From positions 33,679,294-33,743,293 of the forward strand of contig CM041632.1 in assembly GCA_023333625.1 (NCBI GenBank): a DNA stretch of 64,000 bases. Reading direction: 5' to 3'. Of the stretch, positions 44,437 to 55,858 are shown piece by piece (positions within the stretch are counted from its first letter, which is position 1; each line of letters starts with the position of its first letter). The notes beneath the pieces were generated by a model that had not been told where the DNA came from, ran no database searches, and was given only the letters and a program-made list of their open reading frames with translations. The DNA comes from Bothriochloa decipiens (lineage: Eukaryota; Streptophyta; Magnoliopsida; Poales; Poaceae). The position numbers and the translations under genes are program-made.

Positions 44437-46880
44437 GAGCTAGGTCGAGGGGCCCCCGTAGATCATGTAGCAGTCATAGACTTCGGGGAATTTTTCGTCT
44501 TCCCCGTTGTCTCCCTCACCGCCGCCTTGGTCTTTTTTGTCATCACCTTTCTTCACACCCACTTGCTCGAAGTGCTTTCGAAGCATGCGGCAGTCCTTAA
44601 GCTTGTGCTTCGCCCCGTCCTTGTGGTAAGGGCAGGGCTCCTCGAGCATTTTGTCGAAGATGGCGCCCTCGGGGGGACCTCGAGGTCTTTTGCATTCGGT
44701 TGCTGCGACGAGATCATCTTCTGCAGCCTCACGCTTGCCTTGCTGATTTTTCTTCTTATTGTTTCTCTTTGGCCCTTTGCTCGAGCCTCCGGCGTCGTCG
44801 ACTGCAGGCGCCTTCCCCTTGTCCTTCGCGTCGCTGAAGAAGGCGCCGACCGCCTCTTCGCCGGCCGCGTAGTTGGTGACCACATCCATGAGCTCGTCGA
44901 TGGTGTCGGGGCGGTTACGCCCCAACTCATGAACTAGGTCCTTGTAGGTTGTACCCGCAACGAACGCTAGAATGACGTCGAGATTGGAGATGTGGGGTAG
45001 TTCGATGTGGAGCTTGGAGAATCGTCAAGCAAAGTCGCGGAGAGACTCCCCTGGTTTCTGCTTGCAGTTGCGTAGTTGCCAGGAGTTGCCGGGACGCACG
45101 TAGGTACCTTTGAAGTTCTCCTTGAAGATCCAGACAAGGTCGACCCAGCCGCGAATCTGGCCAGGGGGAAGCTCCTCGAGCCACCTACGTGCGGTGTCGG
45201 ACAGGAACAGGGGAAGGTGACGTATGATAACGTGATTGTCACGCGCCCCGCCCGCCTGACAAGCCAGCCGAAAGTCAGCTAACCAGAGCTCGGGATTGGT
45301 TTCGCCGTTGTACTTGACGATGCTCGTGGGAGGTCGAAACTTGTCGGGCAGCTGAGCGCAGCGGATCGTCCTGCTGAAGACTCGAGGACCCGGTGGCTCC
45401 GGGGCCCGTCGGTCTTCGTCGCTGTCATAACGCCCTCCATGATGGGCGCTGTATCCTCGATCCTCGGCATCCCCGTACTTGCGTCTGCGGTTCTCGATAA
45501 TGTCAAGGCGCGCGTCGCGGGGAGCGCGGTCGTCGTTGATACGTTCTCGGGCCGGCTTCTTCTTCCATCGAGGGGCCGCCCCCTGATCGACCGAGCTCTC
45601 CCTTTCGGGCCGGGAGGGCTCGACCTGAGGTTCGGAGGTTGTCCCTCGATGCCTCGAGGCTGAGCTCTCGGCTTGTTGGACAGCAGCAACTTGGAGGAGA
45701 TCCTCGACCTCGCGTTGTATCCGCCGAGCTTGCGAGTTGGATGGCGCGGGCATATTGTGAAGGAGCATAGCCGCCGCGACAATGTTCTGGCTTGCTCAGG
45801 GATAATGGTTGGCGGGTTGCTCGGGTGCCCCAGCCTCGTTGATCTGCCGGTTGACCTCTCGGGCCCTGGCTCAAGCTCTACCGCCGGGCGGTCATCGCTC
45901 TTGCTCGAGGGTTAGCTCGAGCAGGCGCAATCGTTCCTGCTCGTCGGAGAGCTTCGCCTGCAACTCCCGAATTTGTGCCAGCTGTGCGTCCTACTCGCCA
46001 GGACGGGGGCATGCCTCTCGGGGTTCGTCTGGTTGTTGGTCTTCTGCTCTGGGGAGAGCACCTCTCGCTGCAGCGGTAGCTGCCGCGGCCACTGGATCGA
46101 TGGTGTCCTGATTGGAGTCGACATCACCATCGATGTGGAAGAACTCGCGGGTAGGATCCCAATGATCAGAGTTAGAGTCGGGGTCGCCGCAGCAGAAAAT
46201 GGGGAATTGTCCCCGCGCCTCCTCCTGCAGCTGCCGTCGGAGTGTGCCGACGGTGTACCTCCGGGGGCCGGGCGCTCTCGTGAAGGCCAAGCCCTCGAAG
46301 GCTGGTGCGACAGTCCCCACGTCCGTCATTGCACGGAGAAGGGCGCCTGGGTGGTCCTCTAACATGCTCATGTTGGAGCGGGTCGCTGTCGAAATCATCG
46401 TCGTGGCATTGTTGAAGTCGTGCGAAGGCCGCCGATGACGCTCAAACAGCTCGTGCGGGAGCGGGCTCGATCGAGCGGGGACTTCGTCGTGCTTCCTCGA
46501 TGAGCGTACTACGAAAGTGGAGTTGGGGTTGTGGTGGGGTCCTGTCGGTTTGCCCTCTACCTCTGAACACGGGACAGATAACCCCTCAACAAGGGGTTCC
46601 TCATCTCCGGTCAGGGCGAGGAGAAAGCGGCGGGAACCATCCTCGACTCAGGTTGATGGCGATGACGGTGTCGACCGTGCCTCCTTCTGGATGTGGAAGC
46701 ATGGTGGTAAGACCGGCGAGCGGTCCCCCACGAGCGTGGGGGCGTACCGCAACCTCCGTTTGTGTCACTGATCGAGAGCAGGGTCATGTCATAGCCCTGG
46801 CCGAGGGTCATGAACTCTAGGCTCCCAAACCAGATCACCGTAGCGCGCGGAAGTGGTGAAACAAAGTCGCCCATCCGAAA
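44437..46880 (-). pseudogene. gag of element 2 with several in-frame stops
   Basis: Recognisable from about 46877 (MGDFVSPLPRATVIWFGSLE) to about 44440. The main frame covers 46398-45994, 45768-45028 and 44925-44440, all in phase with each other and with pol. The core contains PELWLADFRLACQAGG, LSDTARRWLEELPP, FKGTYVRPGNSWQLRNCKQK and a C-terminal CPYHKDGAKHKLKDC knuckle-like motif after a Lys-rich linker. Stops interrupt it at 45991-45993, at several sites between 45770 and 45990, and at 45025-45027 (TGA where element 1 has CGA). The N-terminal piece is in a different frame from the main one. Most stops fit C to T decay. Confidence 0.75.
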
Positions 46881-46910
46881 AAATGGCAGGAAATCGTTAG
46901 TGATACGCGG

Positions 46911-46932
46911 GCCCCCTACCTGGCGCGCCAAC
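46911..46932 (-). other. Primer-binding site of element 2
   Basis: Directly after the 5' LTR the minus strand reads GT then TGGCGCGCCAGGTAGGGG. PBSs begin TGG because tRNAs end in CCA. The first ten bases are a perfect palindrome. Which tRNA primes is not determined here. Confidence 0.7.
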
Positions 46933-48270
46933 TGTCAGTGTTTCGACCCCCGGGAGGTTAACACCAACGAGTAATATTTGTAATTGCGTGCTCCCTTAAT
47001 CCGGTGGGTGATGCAAGAAGGACACGGTGATTTATCCTGGCTCGGGCAAAGAAGGCCCTACGTCCAGCGGGGGGAGGATAGTTCGTGTTATCTTGCACCG
47101 AAGTGCTAGTCAGGGGAAAATACAAGCAGGTGTGAGGAGCGTGAGGTGGGGCTTGGGCGTTCGGACGCCTAGCTCTCGACCTTACACTGGCTCACGGTGT
47201 CGTTCTGTGATCTAAAGACTTAGCCTTTCTCTGCTCTAGATCCTCTCGTTCTTCTCTTTTTCTAACGTCCCGGTGCCTCCTTTAATAGGTGAAGGAGGGG
47301 CACAGGAGTACATATATTTAGAGTTCACATGGCCGGTGACGCATGGCATTGGGGCCGATCACGTCGGTGTTGCTATAGTGATGTACATCGGTATAGGAGG
47401 CCCTGCAGCCGTCTCGTCGGGAGTTATTGAAGTGCAGCCCGGAGTCGGTCGGGAGTTGTTGAAGTGCAGCCCGGAGTCGATGGAGTCCTGCTCGAGGGTT
47501 CATCCGATGGAGTCGAGGGGCGGCGGTCGAGGACTTGGCTCAAGTCGAGGGGGTCGAGTCGAAGGGGTCGAGCCTCACCGGATAAGGTCGAATCCCGGAA
47601 AATGCGGGAAACGTGCGGATTTATGCGTCTCGAGGGGGTGTTGGATGGGGCACAGTGCTCGGCATGGTGCAACAGCGAAGTACGATCCGCGGGATTCTGG
47701 GGCATGGGTGGTAAAAGCAAGATTTGACCGCCACTCCCACAACTGTTACCGTGACTATGGCCATACGGTTAGGCGGGGGTAGGTAAAACACATTAAATGC
47801 GCCCGGATCCGTACAGGAGAGTCGGTAGCCGAGGGGTGCACTGTCCTCGAGGGCTGCCCATTCGTGCGAACGAAGTTCCGTCCTCGAGGGCAGGCTCGTT
47901 CGCCGGGCGAGGTTCCGTCCTCGAGGGCAGGCTCGTTCGCCGGGCGAGGTTCCATCCTCGAGGGCAGGCTCGTTCGCCGGGAGAGGTTCTGTCCTCGAGG
48001 GCAGGCTCGTTCGTCGGACGAAGTTCCGTCCTCGAGGGGTCGCCCGAATTATACCCTCGAGTGTACAGTCCCAGTCCGGTCGGTAGCCCTTCGAGCAGTC
48101 TTTTGGCTTTGGGCCGTCGTAGCCCGTTCGTGGGTCAACCCAATATGCTTTAGCCTGCGGGGCTTCGAACGTTAATCGTGGGAGGTCACTGGAGGGTTTG
48201 TGTTGCTGATTTTACGGGGTTTAGCCCGGCAAACCAATGGTTTGGGGTACCCATTTTCTGGGTAACGACA
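46933..48270 (-). repeat. 5' LTR of element 2
   Basis: 1338 bp, TGTCAGTGTTTCG... to ...GGTAACGACA on the plus strand. It is 32 bp longer than the 3' LTR because GTCGGGAGTT(A/G)TTGAAGTGC... (around 47417-47480) is duplicated in tandem. It has the same 37-bp array (47875-48036) and the same TATA-like element as the 3' LTR. Confidence 0.93.
47875..48036. repeat. 37-bp tandem repeat in the 5' LTR of element 2
   Basis: Four full units start at 47875, 47912, 47949 and 47986, with a partial fifth. Units differ by single bases from each other and from the 3' LTR array. Confidence 0.9.
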
Positions 48271-50284
48271 CTCCACAAAGGCACCGCGAGCGAACCCACA
48301 CAAGCGCGGTAACTTTCAATGATTTGAGCAATCCACTAGAGTTACTTTTCGCGATCCCCGCGGGGTGAGCACAAAACCCCTCATAAATCCTTCTTCGGAG
48401 CATCACACAATCTCCTTTGCGTGCTTCACGGAGTCAACATCCACCAAACCGTATAGGTGATGGCAATCACCAAAAGTAACAAGAAATCCACAATTATAAT
48501 CACCACCTGATGTCATCAAATATAAATCCCTAAATGTATACACACTAGGTTTTTAATCCTCTCTTAAATTGGCACAAATCTTAAGCAAAAGAGGAAAGGA
48601 ATGAGGTGGATCTTGAAGCTCTCATCCATAACCACACAGGGCTCTCACTCTCTCTAGAAATCTTGCCTCAATTCATGAGAGAGAGAGGGAAAGATGAACC
48701 CTAGAACACTCTCCAGGAGAAAGAATGGGGGAGAGTCTCACTGTTCTATTCTAACTAGGCCAACAGCCTTAACACCTGCGCAATGGCCCTCACGGCCTTG
48801 CTCAGTCCTCCAACGGCTACTGGCGTTGTTGTGGCCGCCGCTCCCCACTCTGCAGCTCTCTGCGCTCGCAACGGGAAGAAAGGAAACGGCTGCTCTGCTC
48901 AGCTTCTCTCGACGCTCCTCTGTAGTCTGTCCAACGACGGCGGCGTCCAACAAGTCGAACCCAGCCAGCAGCGGTAACTGGACCTGGCCATCAAGATGAG
49001 CAGCCGTGGCCCAAGCGGCAGCACAGCAGCCCAGCTCCCATCGGCAGTAGCCAGCAATAGTCGCGGCTGGCCCAGCTAGCGATTATGATGGGCCTGTCCA
49101 GCAGTGTACCCTTTTCTATTTTGTCGATGGACCGGCCAATTCCAACAGACATGCAGGCCAGCTGGCCAACATTGCCGCGACTGAAACCAGCAGAAGCTCC
49201 CACGAGCACACGCACCGGTCAAACAGGCAAGCATGCATTCTGAAAAATAAATGGCCAGCACCCGTACTCTCTTTTCCTCTTGCAAGCATGCAAGGCAAGA
49301 ACGGCCAAGCATGAAGCATCCCTGCCTCCTGGCCAAAAATAGACGAGCAACGGCGCCGCTCCACTCCTTCAAATAATCATGCTAGCAAGCATTGGCCCTT
49401 GGGTTTTTTCTTCTCACGAGACAACGGGCAGAGCAAACAGCGGCAGCAGCTCTGGTTCAGATAACAGGTCCGGCCTCCTAAGATTTGAAGCACCTGCACG
49501 CGCCTCCTCCTCTCTCTGGTTCAGATAATTGGTCCGGCGACTCTGTCCCTCTCAAAAATGCCAAACCAAAAAAATGACACTATAGCATTTCATAAAGATA
49601 TTTCTAGGGTTAATCTCACCACACCACTAAGCGTTATGCATATGCAAATGAGACTCACACTTAGTGGCACTAGATAACCTATGCAATTAAAAGACTTCTC
49701 CTTTTTATATCAATCCTAAATCTGGTCAAGCACTTCTCTACTCAACTTAGACCGGTGAAATAAAATGCCTATAGGTTATACCTTTGCCTTGCGCATTTCA
49801 TTTCATTTCTTCCGATGTCGATACAACACATGCACCAACACGATCAACAAATGATATGATCTATTTCATATCATCACGTGACTATATTGGTTCATCGATC
49901 TTGACCTCACTTGCTCTTCACCGTTGTCTCGGTCCATCGGCGCCAAGTCTAAGCTTCACCACCATGCGGTCTATCACTTCAAAACCTTCGTCTTACCCAT
50001 CACACTTGCAACCGGTCCATCAAGCCAAATCTTATCTCGATCTTCTCCACCTTAGTCACACGACTCCATGTCATGCATCATATGCATATAAGATCCTTCA
50101 TTGCATATTCACCTGTGGACTAATTTCCTATGTATATCACTCAACCATATATTAGTCTACCTAATGTTGTCACTCAATTACTAAAACCAACAACAGTCAT
50201 ATTTTCTAGTAGTGATAATGATATTGTGTAAGTTTTGCTCTCCCTATCTATGTGTTATATTTGTTTGGAGTTCCTCTATCACCA

Positions 50285-50543
50285 CCAACAATATAACTGA
50301 ATACGAGGCAGTGATATTGGGCTTGTGAAAGCTTAGAGTCCTTGGCGTTCGAAGATGCATTGTCAAATAAGATTCTCATGTAATCGTTGGGCACGTCGAA
50401 AAGGAATTTATCGCAAACGAGCTAGAGCTAGCCAAATATTTAGTAACATGTTATAAAAAATAATGAGAAGAATGGAGAAGGTTTTCACATTTCGCCACAT
50501 TCTAATAGCTGAAAATAGTGAGGCAGATGAGCTGGCGATATCA
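50285..50543 (+). pseudogene. Archaeal-type RNase H fragment of another Tat-lineage element
   Basis: Frame pieces read NITEYEAVILGL (about 50290-50325), LRVLGVRRCIVK (about 50332-50367), DSHVI, ELELAKYL (about 50418-50440) and, near the end, EADELAIS (50521-50543). These match the second RNase H of the Tat elements in this window (compare NNVMEYEALITGL and EAADELAKIAS in element 2). Stops and small indels break the frame. It is cut on the right by an LTR starting at 50544, and the rest of its element is not in view. Confidence 0.6.
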
Positions 50544-51357
50544 TATAACACCCTGATTTTTGAAATTTAAAATATTAAATGAGTTTGAACTTATTTTCAA
50601 ATACATGTTTTACACTCATAGGCCAATTATAAATGTTTTATGAATTACTTTAAAATGTGTAGCACGTTAGAAATCATGCATTATTGCATTCATGCTGCTG
50701 CATAAGTTTTGGTTGACTTGTTTGGGCTTGTTGTTTAATCTTTGCTTTGCTTTCCGGCTACTAACATACTCTAACTTGTCCCGGCTAACTTCTAGACTAA
50801 CTAAAACTAGTCTAACTAGCCTAGGCCAGTCCCTAGTGGACCCAGGCCACACCCAGCCCCTACTGGCCAAGTATGGCCAGCCCTAGCCGGCCATGGCCAA
50901 CACTGGCAAGCCATGGCCAAGGCAGCAGTAGCAGCAGCCGGCCACAGTGGCCAGAACTGGCCACCAATGGCCAAGGCCAGCCAGCGCAGCAGGCCGCCAG
51001 CCGCAGCCAAGCCCGCAAAGCCAGGCCACAAGCCAGCAGGCCGTCCACAAGGCAGCCCAGCCGATCGGTAGCGCGGCCCAGCTAGTAGCTCAGCGCCGCG
51101 GCCCGCCTTGCCTTCGCGCCCGCCGTCGCTTAGTGGGCCGAGCGGCCCAGCAGGCCGCGTTCGCGCGCCGTCCACTCCGCGCCGCAGCGCCCGCCCACCA
51201 CCGCCTTCCAACACCGTCGAGTGGGGCCCACAGCACACTATCATCTCCTTTCGGGAGACGGACACCGAGCTGGGACTTCGGCTCCGCTCGCGCCGCGTCT
51301 GTGCGCGTCCCGCACGCGGACTCCGGTCCGCCACGCGCTATAAAGGGCACCGCGCTG
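50544..51357 (+). repeat. LTR fragment (TGTAACACC type), left part
   Basis: It begins TATAACACCCTGATTTTTG, which looks like the common TGTAACACCC LTR start with G to A, right after the RNase H fragment. A TATA box (CTATAAAGG, 51339-51344 core) lies at its right end, as in an LTR promoter. The 4.2-kb solo LTR at 51358 interrupts it, and 55589-55858 is its probable continuation. The middle (about 50830-51080) is rich in GGCCA/TGGCC words. Confidence 0.5.
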
Positions 51358-54300
51358 TGTAACACCTCTGGTGTTATATTAGCTAAAACATGCCATGTCA
51401 TCATATGCACTGCAAAGCATTCATGTTTAAGTCAACCCTAATGTGCATTAACTAAAACAAGTTTATATTTTATAGGTTGATTGCATTTCTGGAATGTTTG
51501 GTCACATGAAATAATAAAACCTTATTTTCGAATGTCATCGCAAATACTTAGTTTATACTCTATGTACTTGAGATGTAAACTGTGTTTACACTAGTGTCAA
51601 GCATAGTGTATAAGTCTAAGTCCAACCCTAAAAATGATTTCCATACTTGAAATTAAATTTGGATTCCAGAGCTTATTCCCGAGTCTGGCTATTCAAATTT
51701 AAATTCAAATTAGAAATGCTATAAAAGGTTTTCAAAAAGTCAACTTGGTTAACCAAGGGTGTCATTGGGTCAATGACCTAAAAATGTCCTTGGATGATGT
51801 TTGTGATCACTAATAACCAACCAATTAAAGTTAGGAACCAAATTGAGTTTAAATTCTATTTCAAAAACCCTTTATTTCAAAACCTAGTTTTATCCCCTTT
51901 TCTCTAATTCAACATCTATAAAGAATTTGGGGATACTCTAAAAATACAGTTTATATATCTTGACAAGAGCTACAAAGTTGGTATATAAAGTTTTTCAAGT
52001 TTTCAAAAGGAATTTCAAATTAATTTAAAAATACAGTTTCTAGCATTTATCCCCTTTTGATTTTAAAACTATAATTTAAAATTTATGCATAATCTGAGAA
52101 AACTTTGTATATGAAAAAGGTTTGGTTTGGAAAGATAAGAATTTCATAGTTTTGAAGATTTTCAAGTTTTATTGAAAAATAAAAAGTAATTTCAAATGTT
52201 TATTTCTAGGGTTTCATTCCCTTTTTGAATTTGAATTCAAATTTTAGAATCTAGACAGAATTTGAGGATGCCAGTTAAAGAAAAAGTGTAGCTCTTGAAA
52301 AGTTATGCAAATGATATTTTTGGATATTTTTAAGTTCTTATATAAATTTTGAAGTAATTTGTATTTTGAAATAAATGGCATTTCTGTAATTAACTCAAAC
52401 AGTACCTAACCCTATCGGCGATCGCCATGGCCGGCTTCTCATCGCGCGCCGCCGACCACCGCCGCACCCGCTCGACCGCCAGAGCGCTCATGGACGCGAG
52501 AAACTTCATCGCCTTCGTGTCGCCAGTCCATCCATCGACTCCGTGCTATAAATACCGGTCGTCCGACGCCGTTCTTCTTCTTTCTTCTTCCCACCGCCGT
52601 CGCCGACGACCTCGCTCCGCCGCTGAAATTCACCGCCGATGCTTCATCTCTGTCCGATTGCGCTTGCCATTAGCTCCGCCACATCCTCATGGTCATCTTG
52701 GGCCAGTTCGTGCTTGCTGTCCTCGCTTGAGCCACCCGCACGTCGCCTTCTTCTCCGCGGCCGGCAAGCCGAGCCGTCGTGCCATCTTCGCCGTTTGCCG
52801 CCGCCGGAGGTGAATATATTTTACCTTTGACCCCGCTACCATGTTCTCCGTGTCATCTTGCACCTGATGCGCACCTTGGTTTGAGCAGCGCATTGCCGGA
52901 GACCGCCGTGACGCCGTCTTGCCATCGGAGCGCCGCCGCCACCATCAGCGCCGCCGACCGCAGCTCAGCCCAGCCGCTCCGAGCCTCCATTAACGTGCGC
53001 ATCAGTGCCGTGGTGAGCTTCTACAGCCATCCCTGCTTTGAATTTCACTCCTCTCGCGCTGTAGTGGCCGACCGCCGTAGCTCGCTGTCGGCACGAGCTT
53101 GCCAGCGCCGCCGCGCACGTAGCCGTCAAGGCTGGGAGCTGGGAGCAGTTTCATTTTGCTGTGAAATACGCTCGCCTGAATGCCCTGCATCTGCTCGTGA
53201 CCTCGCCGTCGCCAAAAAATGCTCCGGTGAGCTCTCCCGCCGGGCCGCCGCTCCGCCGCGCCGCCATGGCCGTCGGCGTGGGTGCCGCCGCCGCTCAGCC
53301 GCACCGTTAGCCACCTCAATCGACGCGTCGTGTCGAGATGAGCCTGTAGGGACAAGTCCGGTCGCCGAAAACCTCGCCGACGGTGAGGAATCGCCAGTCA
53401 ACCGACGGCGGGCCGTCGGTCAGCGCGGGGGTACTGTGCCGATTTTCTTTTTCTATTTTCAGAAAATGATTTAAATGCTATGTTCTTTGAAAAATCATAG
53501 TAATTCATATATAGCTCCAAAAATTCTGAAAATTTTTGTGAATGTTCCTTATGATGTCATCTACCTAGGAAAAATATGAAATGCCAAATTTGAGTATTTT
53601 TGCATATGTTAAAATTAGCCCTTTTAATTGAAAAATGGACCTTCCATGATTTTTAATAAATAAAATAATTGGCTTTTAATTATGAAATTTCTTTTGCCAT
53701 CTAATTAAGCTAAGAGCTTTCTAAAATAAAATTTTGGGCTTAATTTGATAACTTTAATTTTATGCCTTTATTTAATGCTTTTAAATAATTAATTAACCCT
53801 TTAGTTTAACTTAATCATTATAGGATTTGGTTGACTTTGGGATTGATTGATGACCTTGGGTCATTAACCCTAATGACCTTTGGCACTTTAATTAATTATT
53901 TGTGCTTATCTTAATCATGTCATTAGGGCTTAATTAACGTTATTTTATGTGTTTAATTAACCTCTTAAATTGCATAGTTAACCCTAATGAGTTTTATAAA
54001 CGAAGTTTTGTTAGCTTGCAACTTTATCGTGAAGAAAAGTTGTACTCGATCCCTTAATCTGATCATGCATCCATCGAGCATCATGTTTACTATTCCATCA
54101 TGTTAAAGCATATTAATTATCGAATAGTTTCCGTTAACGGAGAATTAACGTTATCGCCTAGATCCGAAGGACGAGCAGATTCAAGAATCGGGAGTTGACC
54201 TAGAGTTCGAGACCGTCTACCCCGAACATCAAGGCAAGCCCCGGATGCATTTAAATCCTATTCTATTTATAAAAGTTTTACCGCTTTAGCTATGATATGT

Positions 54301-55583
54301 TGCATTAGGTAATAGGAGTTGAGTGAAAACCCACCCAAATTGCATTACCTATCTTATTTCCTTATTCCTTGTTACCTGCTTGGGAAGATAAGTAGTAATG
54401 CTTAGCCCTGCTTATTTGTTTAAATGTTCAAAGTTAAAAGAATAAAAAAGATGAGATTGGTTTTCCTGTTAGAATCTTGATATTAGTAATAAATTGAGTC
54501 CGGACGATGAACTTGCATTGGGAATGGAGTCCCTCTGTAGTGTTCTCATCTGTTGATGCCCTAGGTCCTGTCCGTTGGTGAACTGGTGATATCGAGAATT
54601 TAGAAATCCACATGCTTGAAGTGGTATACGGATGGTTGGAGCCGTGTATATCATGGAGTGACCTAGCGTGGGGCTAGAGATCCCATCTGTGTCATAGTGT
54701 GTTTTACTGTGGAGTTTAAGTTCCCATGTATCTCGGTACGCTGGGCCGTAAAGCTCACGGGTGCCATGTGGTGATATACGGCTGCGGTTGTTATCCCGGT
54801 ATATCGGTTACCTGGGGTGCATCGGAGTTAAAGTCTTTGGTATTCCAGTGACCTAGGTCCCAGCTGGGTATAAAAATGGAATTGAATTGCCGTTGCTTCT
54901 CGGAGAAGAAGATTCGATAGGTGTTCATCATCGTAGTAACAACTTGAACAAAGATTAAGGATCAATAATGAAGTTGTTTGATGAAGCTAGCCCAAGCAAC
55001 CTTTTCTTTGTTAAGATTTTCTGCAAAATTTCTTATCTACTACAGACCTTACCTTGTCCCTCTAGCCTGCATCTCTTGAGTCTCTACCCTTCTTTTTCGT
55101 CGGGTCAGTCTTGTTGAGTACTTTTGTACTCAGGGTTTGTTGAACCCTTATTGCAGGTGAGCCTCATGGGTAGGAATGTTTTGCATCCTACTGTATGACA
55201 GTCATCAAGGAAAGCGATGACGAGTAAGGTGTTTAGCTCTTGGGCAGAGCTTTTGTTTAGTATTGTAATCTATTGCTACTCCACTACTATTATGGTTTGT
55301 ATAATCTAAACTTATGGTTGTAGATATTTGAAACTCAGAGGTTTGTAAACTTATGTTATTGTAAGTCTTTCGCTGTTTTACTCCGTGGTATTTTATTTAT
55401 ATCAAACTGTTGTAATACTGCAATATCTCTCTTCAACGATTGATCCTGCTCGGAAAATCATGGATGATTCAGGATTTACCCGACAGACTTTTTAAATTGT
55501 ATGGAACACAATCATGGTTATTTGGAGTCTGTTTACACAATAATCATGCGTGTGGGCCGTATGATTTAGGAGGTTCTGCCACA
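51358..55583 (+). mobile_element. Solo LTR of 4.2 kb (TGTAACACC type)
   Basis: It starts TGTAACACCTCTGGTG and ends GGTTCTGCCACA. The flanks are CGCTG (51353-51357) and TGCTG (55584-55588), a target duplication with one C to T change. A TATA box (TATAAATA, 52547-52554) is followed by a GC-rich transcribed region (about 52560-53440), then long AT-rich sequence. The right part has TTGTTGAGTACTTTTGTACTCAGG, a phrase I associate with long grass Ty3 LTRs. No gag or pol is present. The GC-rich part opens frames of up to 231 codons without recognisable domains. Confidence 0.65.
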
Positions 55584-55588
55584 TGCTG

Positions 55589-55858
55589 CCTCCTGTGCCG
55601 CCCTTCGAAGCCCGTCGCCACCCGGTTTCGTCGAATCACAAAACCCTAGTCGCCGAGCTCGCGCCGCCGCCGTCGTTTCCGCCTTCGCCGCCGTTCGCTG
55701 TCGTGGTAAGCCCGTGCCCGAGCTCCGTGTGACCGCGAGGGTCATGGTGCTGACCTCTGTGGCCACCTTCGCCCTCTCTGCGCACTGCTACACGCCGCCA
55801 TAGGAGCGTCGCCGCCGCTACTTGCCGCCACCATGGTGTCCCGCCACTCCGGCCTCGC
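55589..55858 (+). repeat. LTR fragment, right part (continuation of 50544-51357)
   Basis: GC-rich sequence (GCCGCCGCCGTCGTTTCC and similar) that follows naturally, after one target copy, on the TATA box and CACCGCGCTG at 51338-51357. It is cut on the right by element 3. A real coding exon cannot be excluded, but the composition matches the leader of the other TGTAACA-type LTRs. Confidence 0.4.

Larger units (their letters stand above)
33510..48270 (-). mobile_element. Complete Ty3/Gypsy Tat-lineage retrotransposon (element 2), 14.76 kb
   Basis: On the minus strand the order is 5' LTR (46933-48270), PBS (46911-46932), gag, protease, RT, RNase H, archaeal-type RNase H, integrase, an oppositely oriented ORF, polypurine tract (34816-34835) and 3' LTR (33510-34815). 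LTR ends are TGTC...GACA, with CTCCA target duplications outside. The LTRs differ by scattered substitutions (about 2-3% by eye, not counted) and by a 32-bp duplication present only in the 5' copy, so the insertion is fairly recent. Gag-pol runs in a single frame broken only by stop codons. The element is probably not autonomous now: gag has several stops and integrase lacks its C terminus. Confidence 0.95.
32910..50198 (-). mobile_element. SIRE-like Copia solo LTR, split by element 2
   Basis: Read on the minus strand it starts TGTTGGTTTTAGTAATTG (50198 leftwards) and ends ...CCGTACA (32910). It is flanked by the perfect 5-bp repeat ACAGT (32905-32909 and 50199-50203). Its two pieces, 32910-33509 and 48276-50198, total about 2.5 kb without coding domains. 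Phrases such as GAGTAGAGAAGTGCTTGACC and ATTGCATAGGTTATCTAGTGCC on the minus strand are ones I associate with SIRE/Maximus-type LTRs. Joining the outer flanks regenerates CTCCGTTGCAATGCACAGTCATATTTTC, a phrase matching 30626-30651, which strongly supports the boundaries. No internal domain or second LTR is seen. Confidence 0.75.

Noticed and set aside
43762..44937. Plus-strand open frame of 391 codons
   Set aside because: It is the complement of gag and protease of element 2, which have clear homology; a shadow frame.
52427..53474. Open frames of up to 231 codons downstream of a TATA box
   Set aside because: They fall in the GC-rich leader of the 4.2-kb solo LTR; no domain, and several frames are open together.
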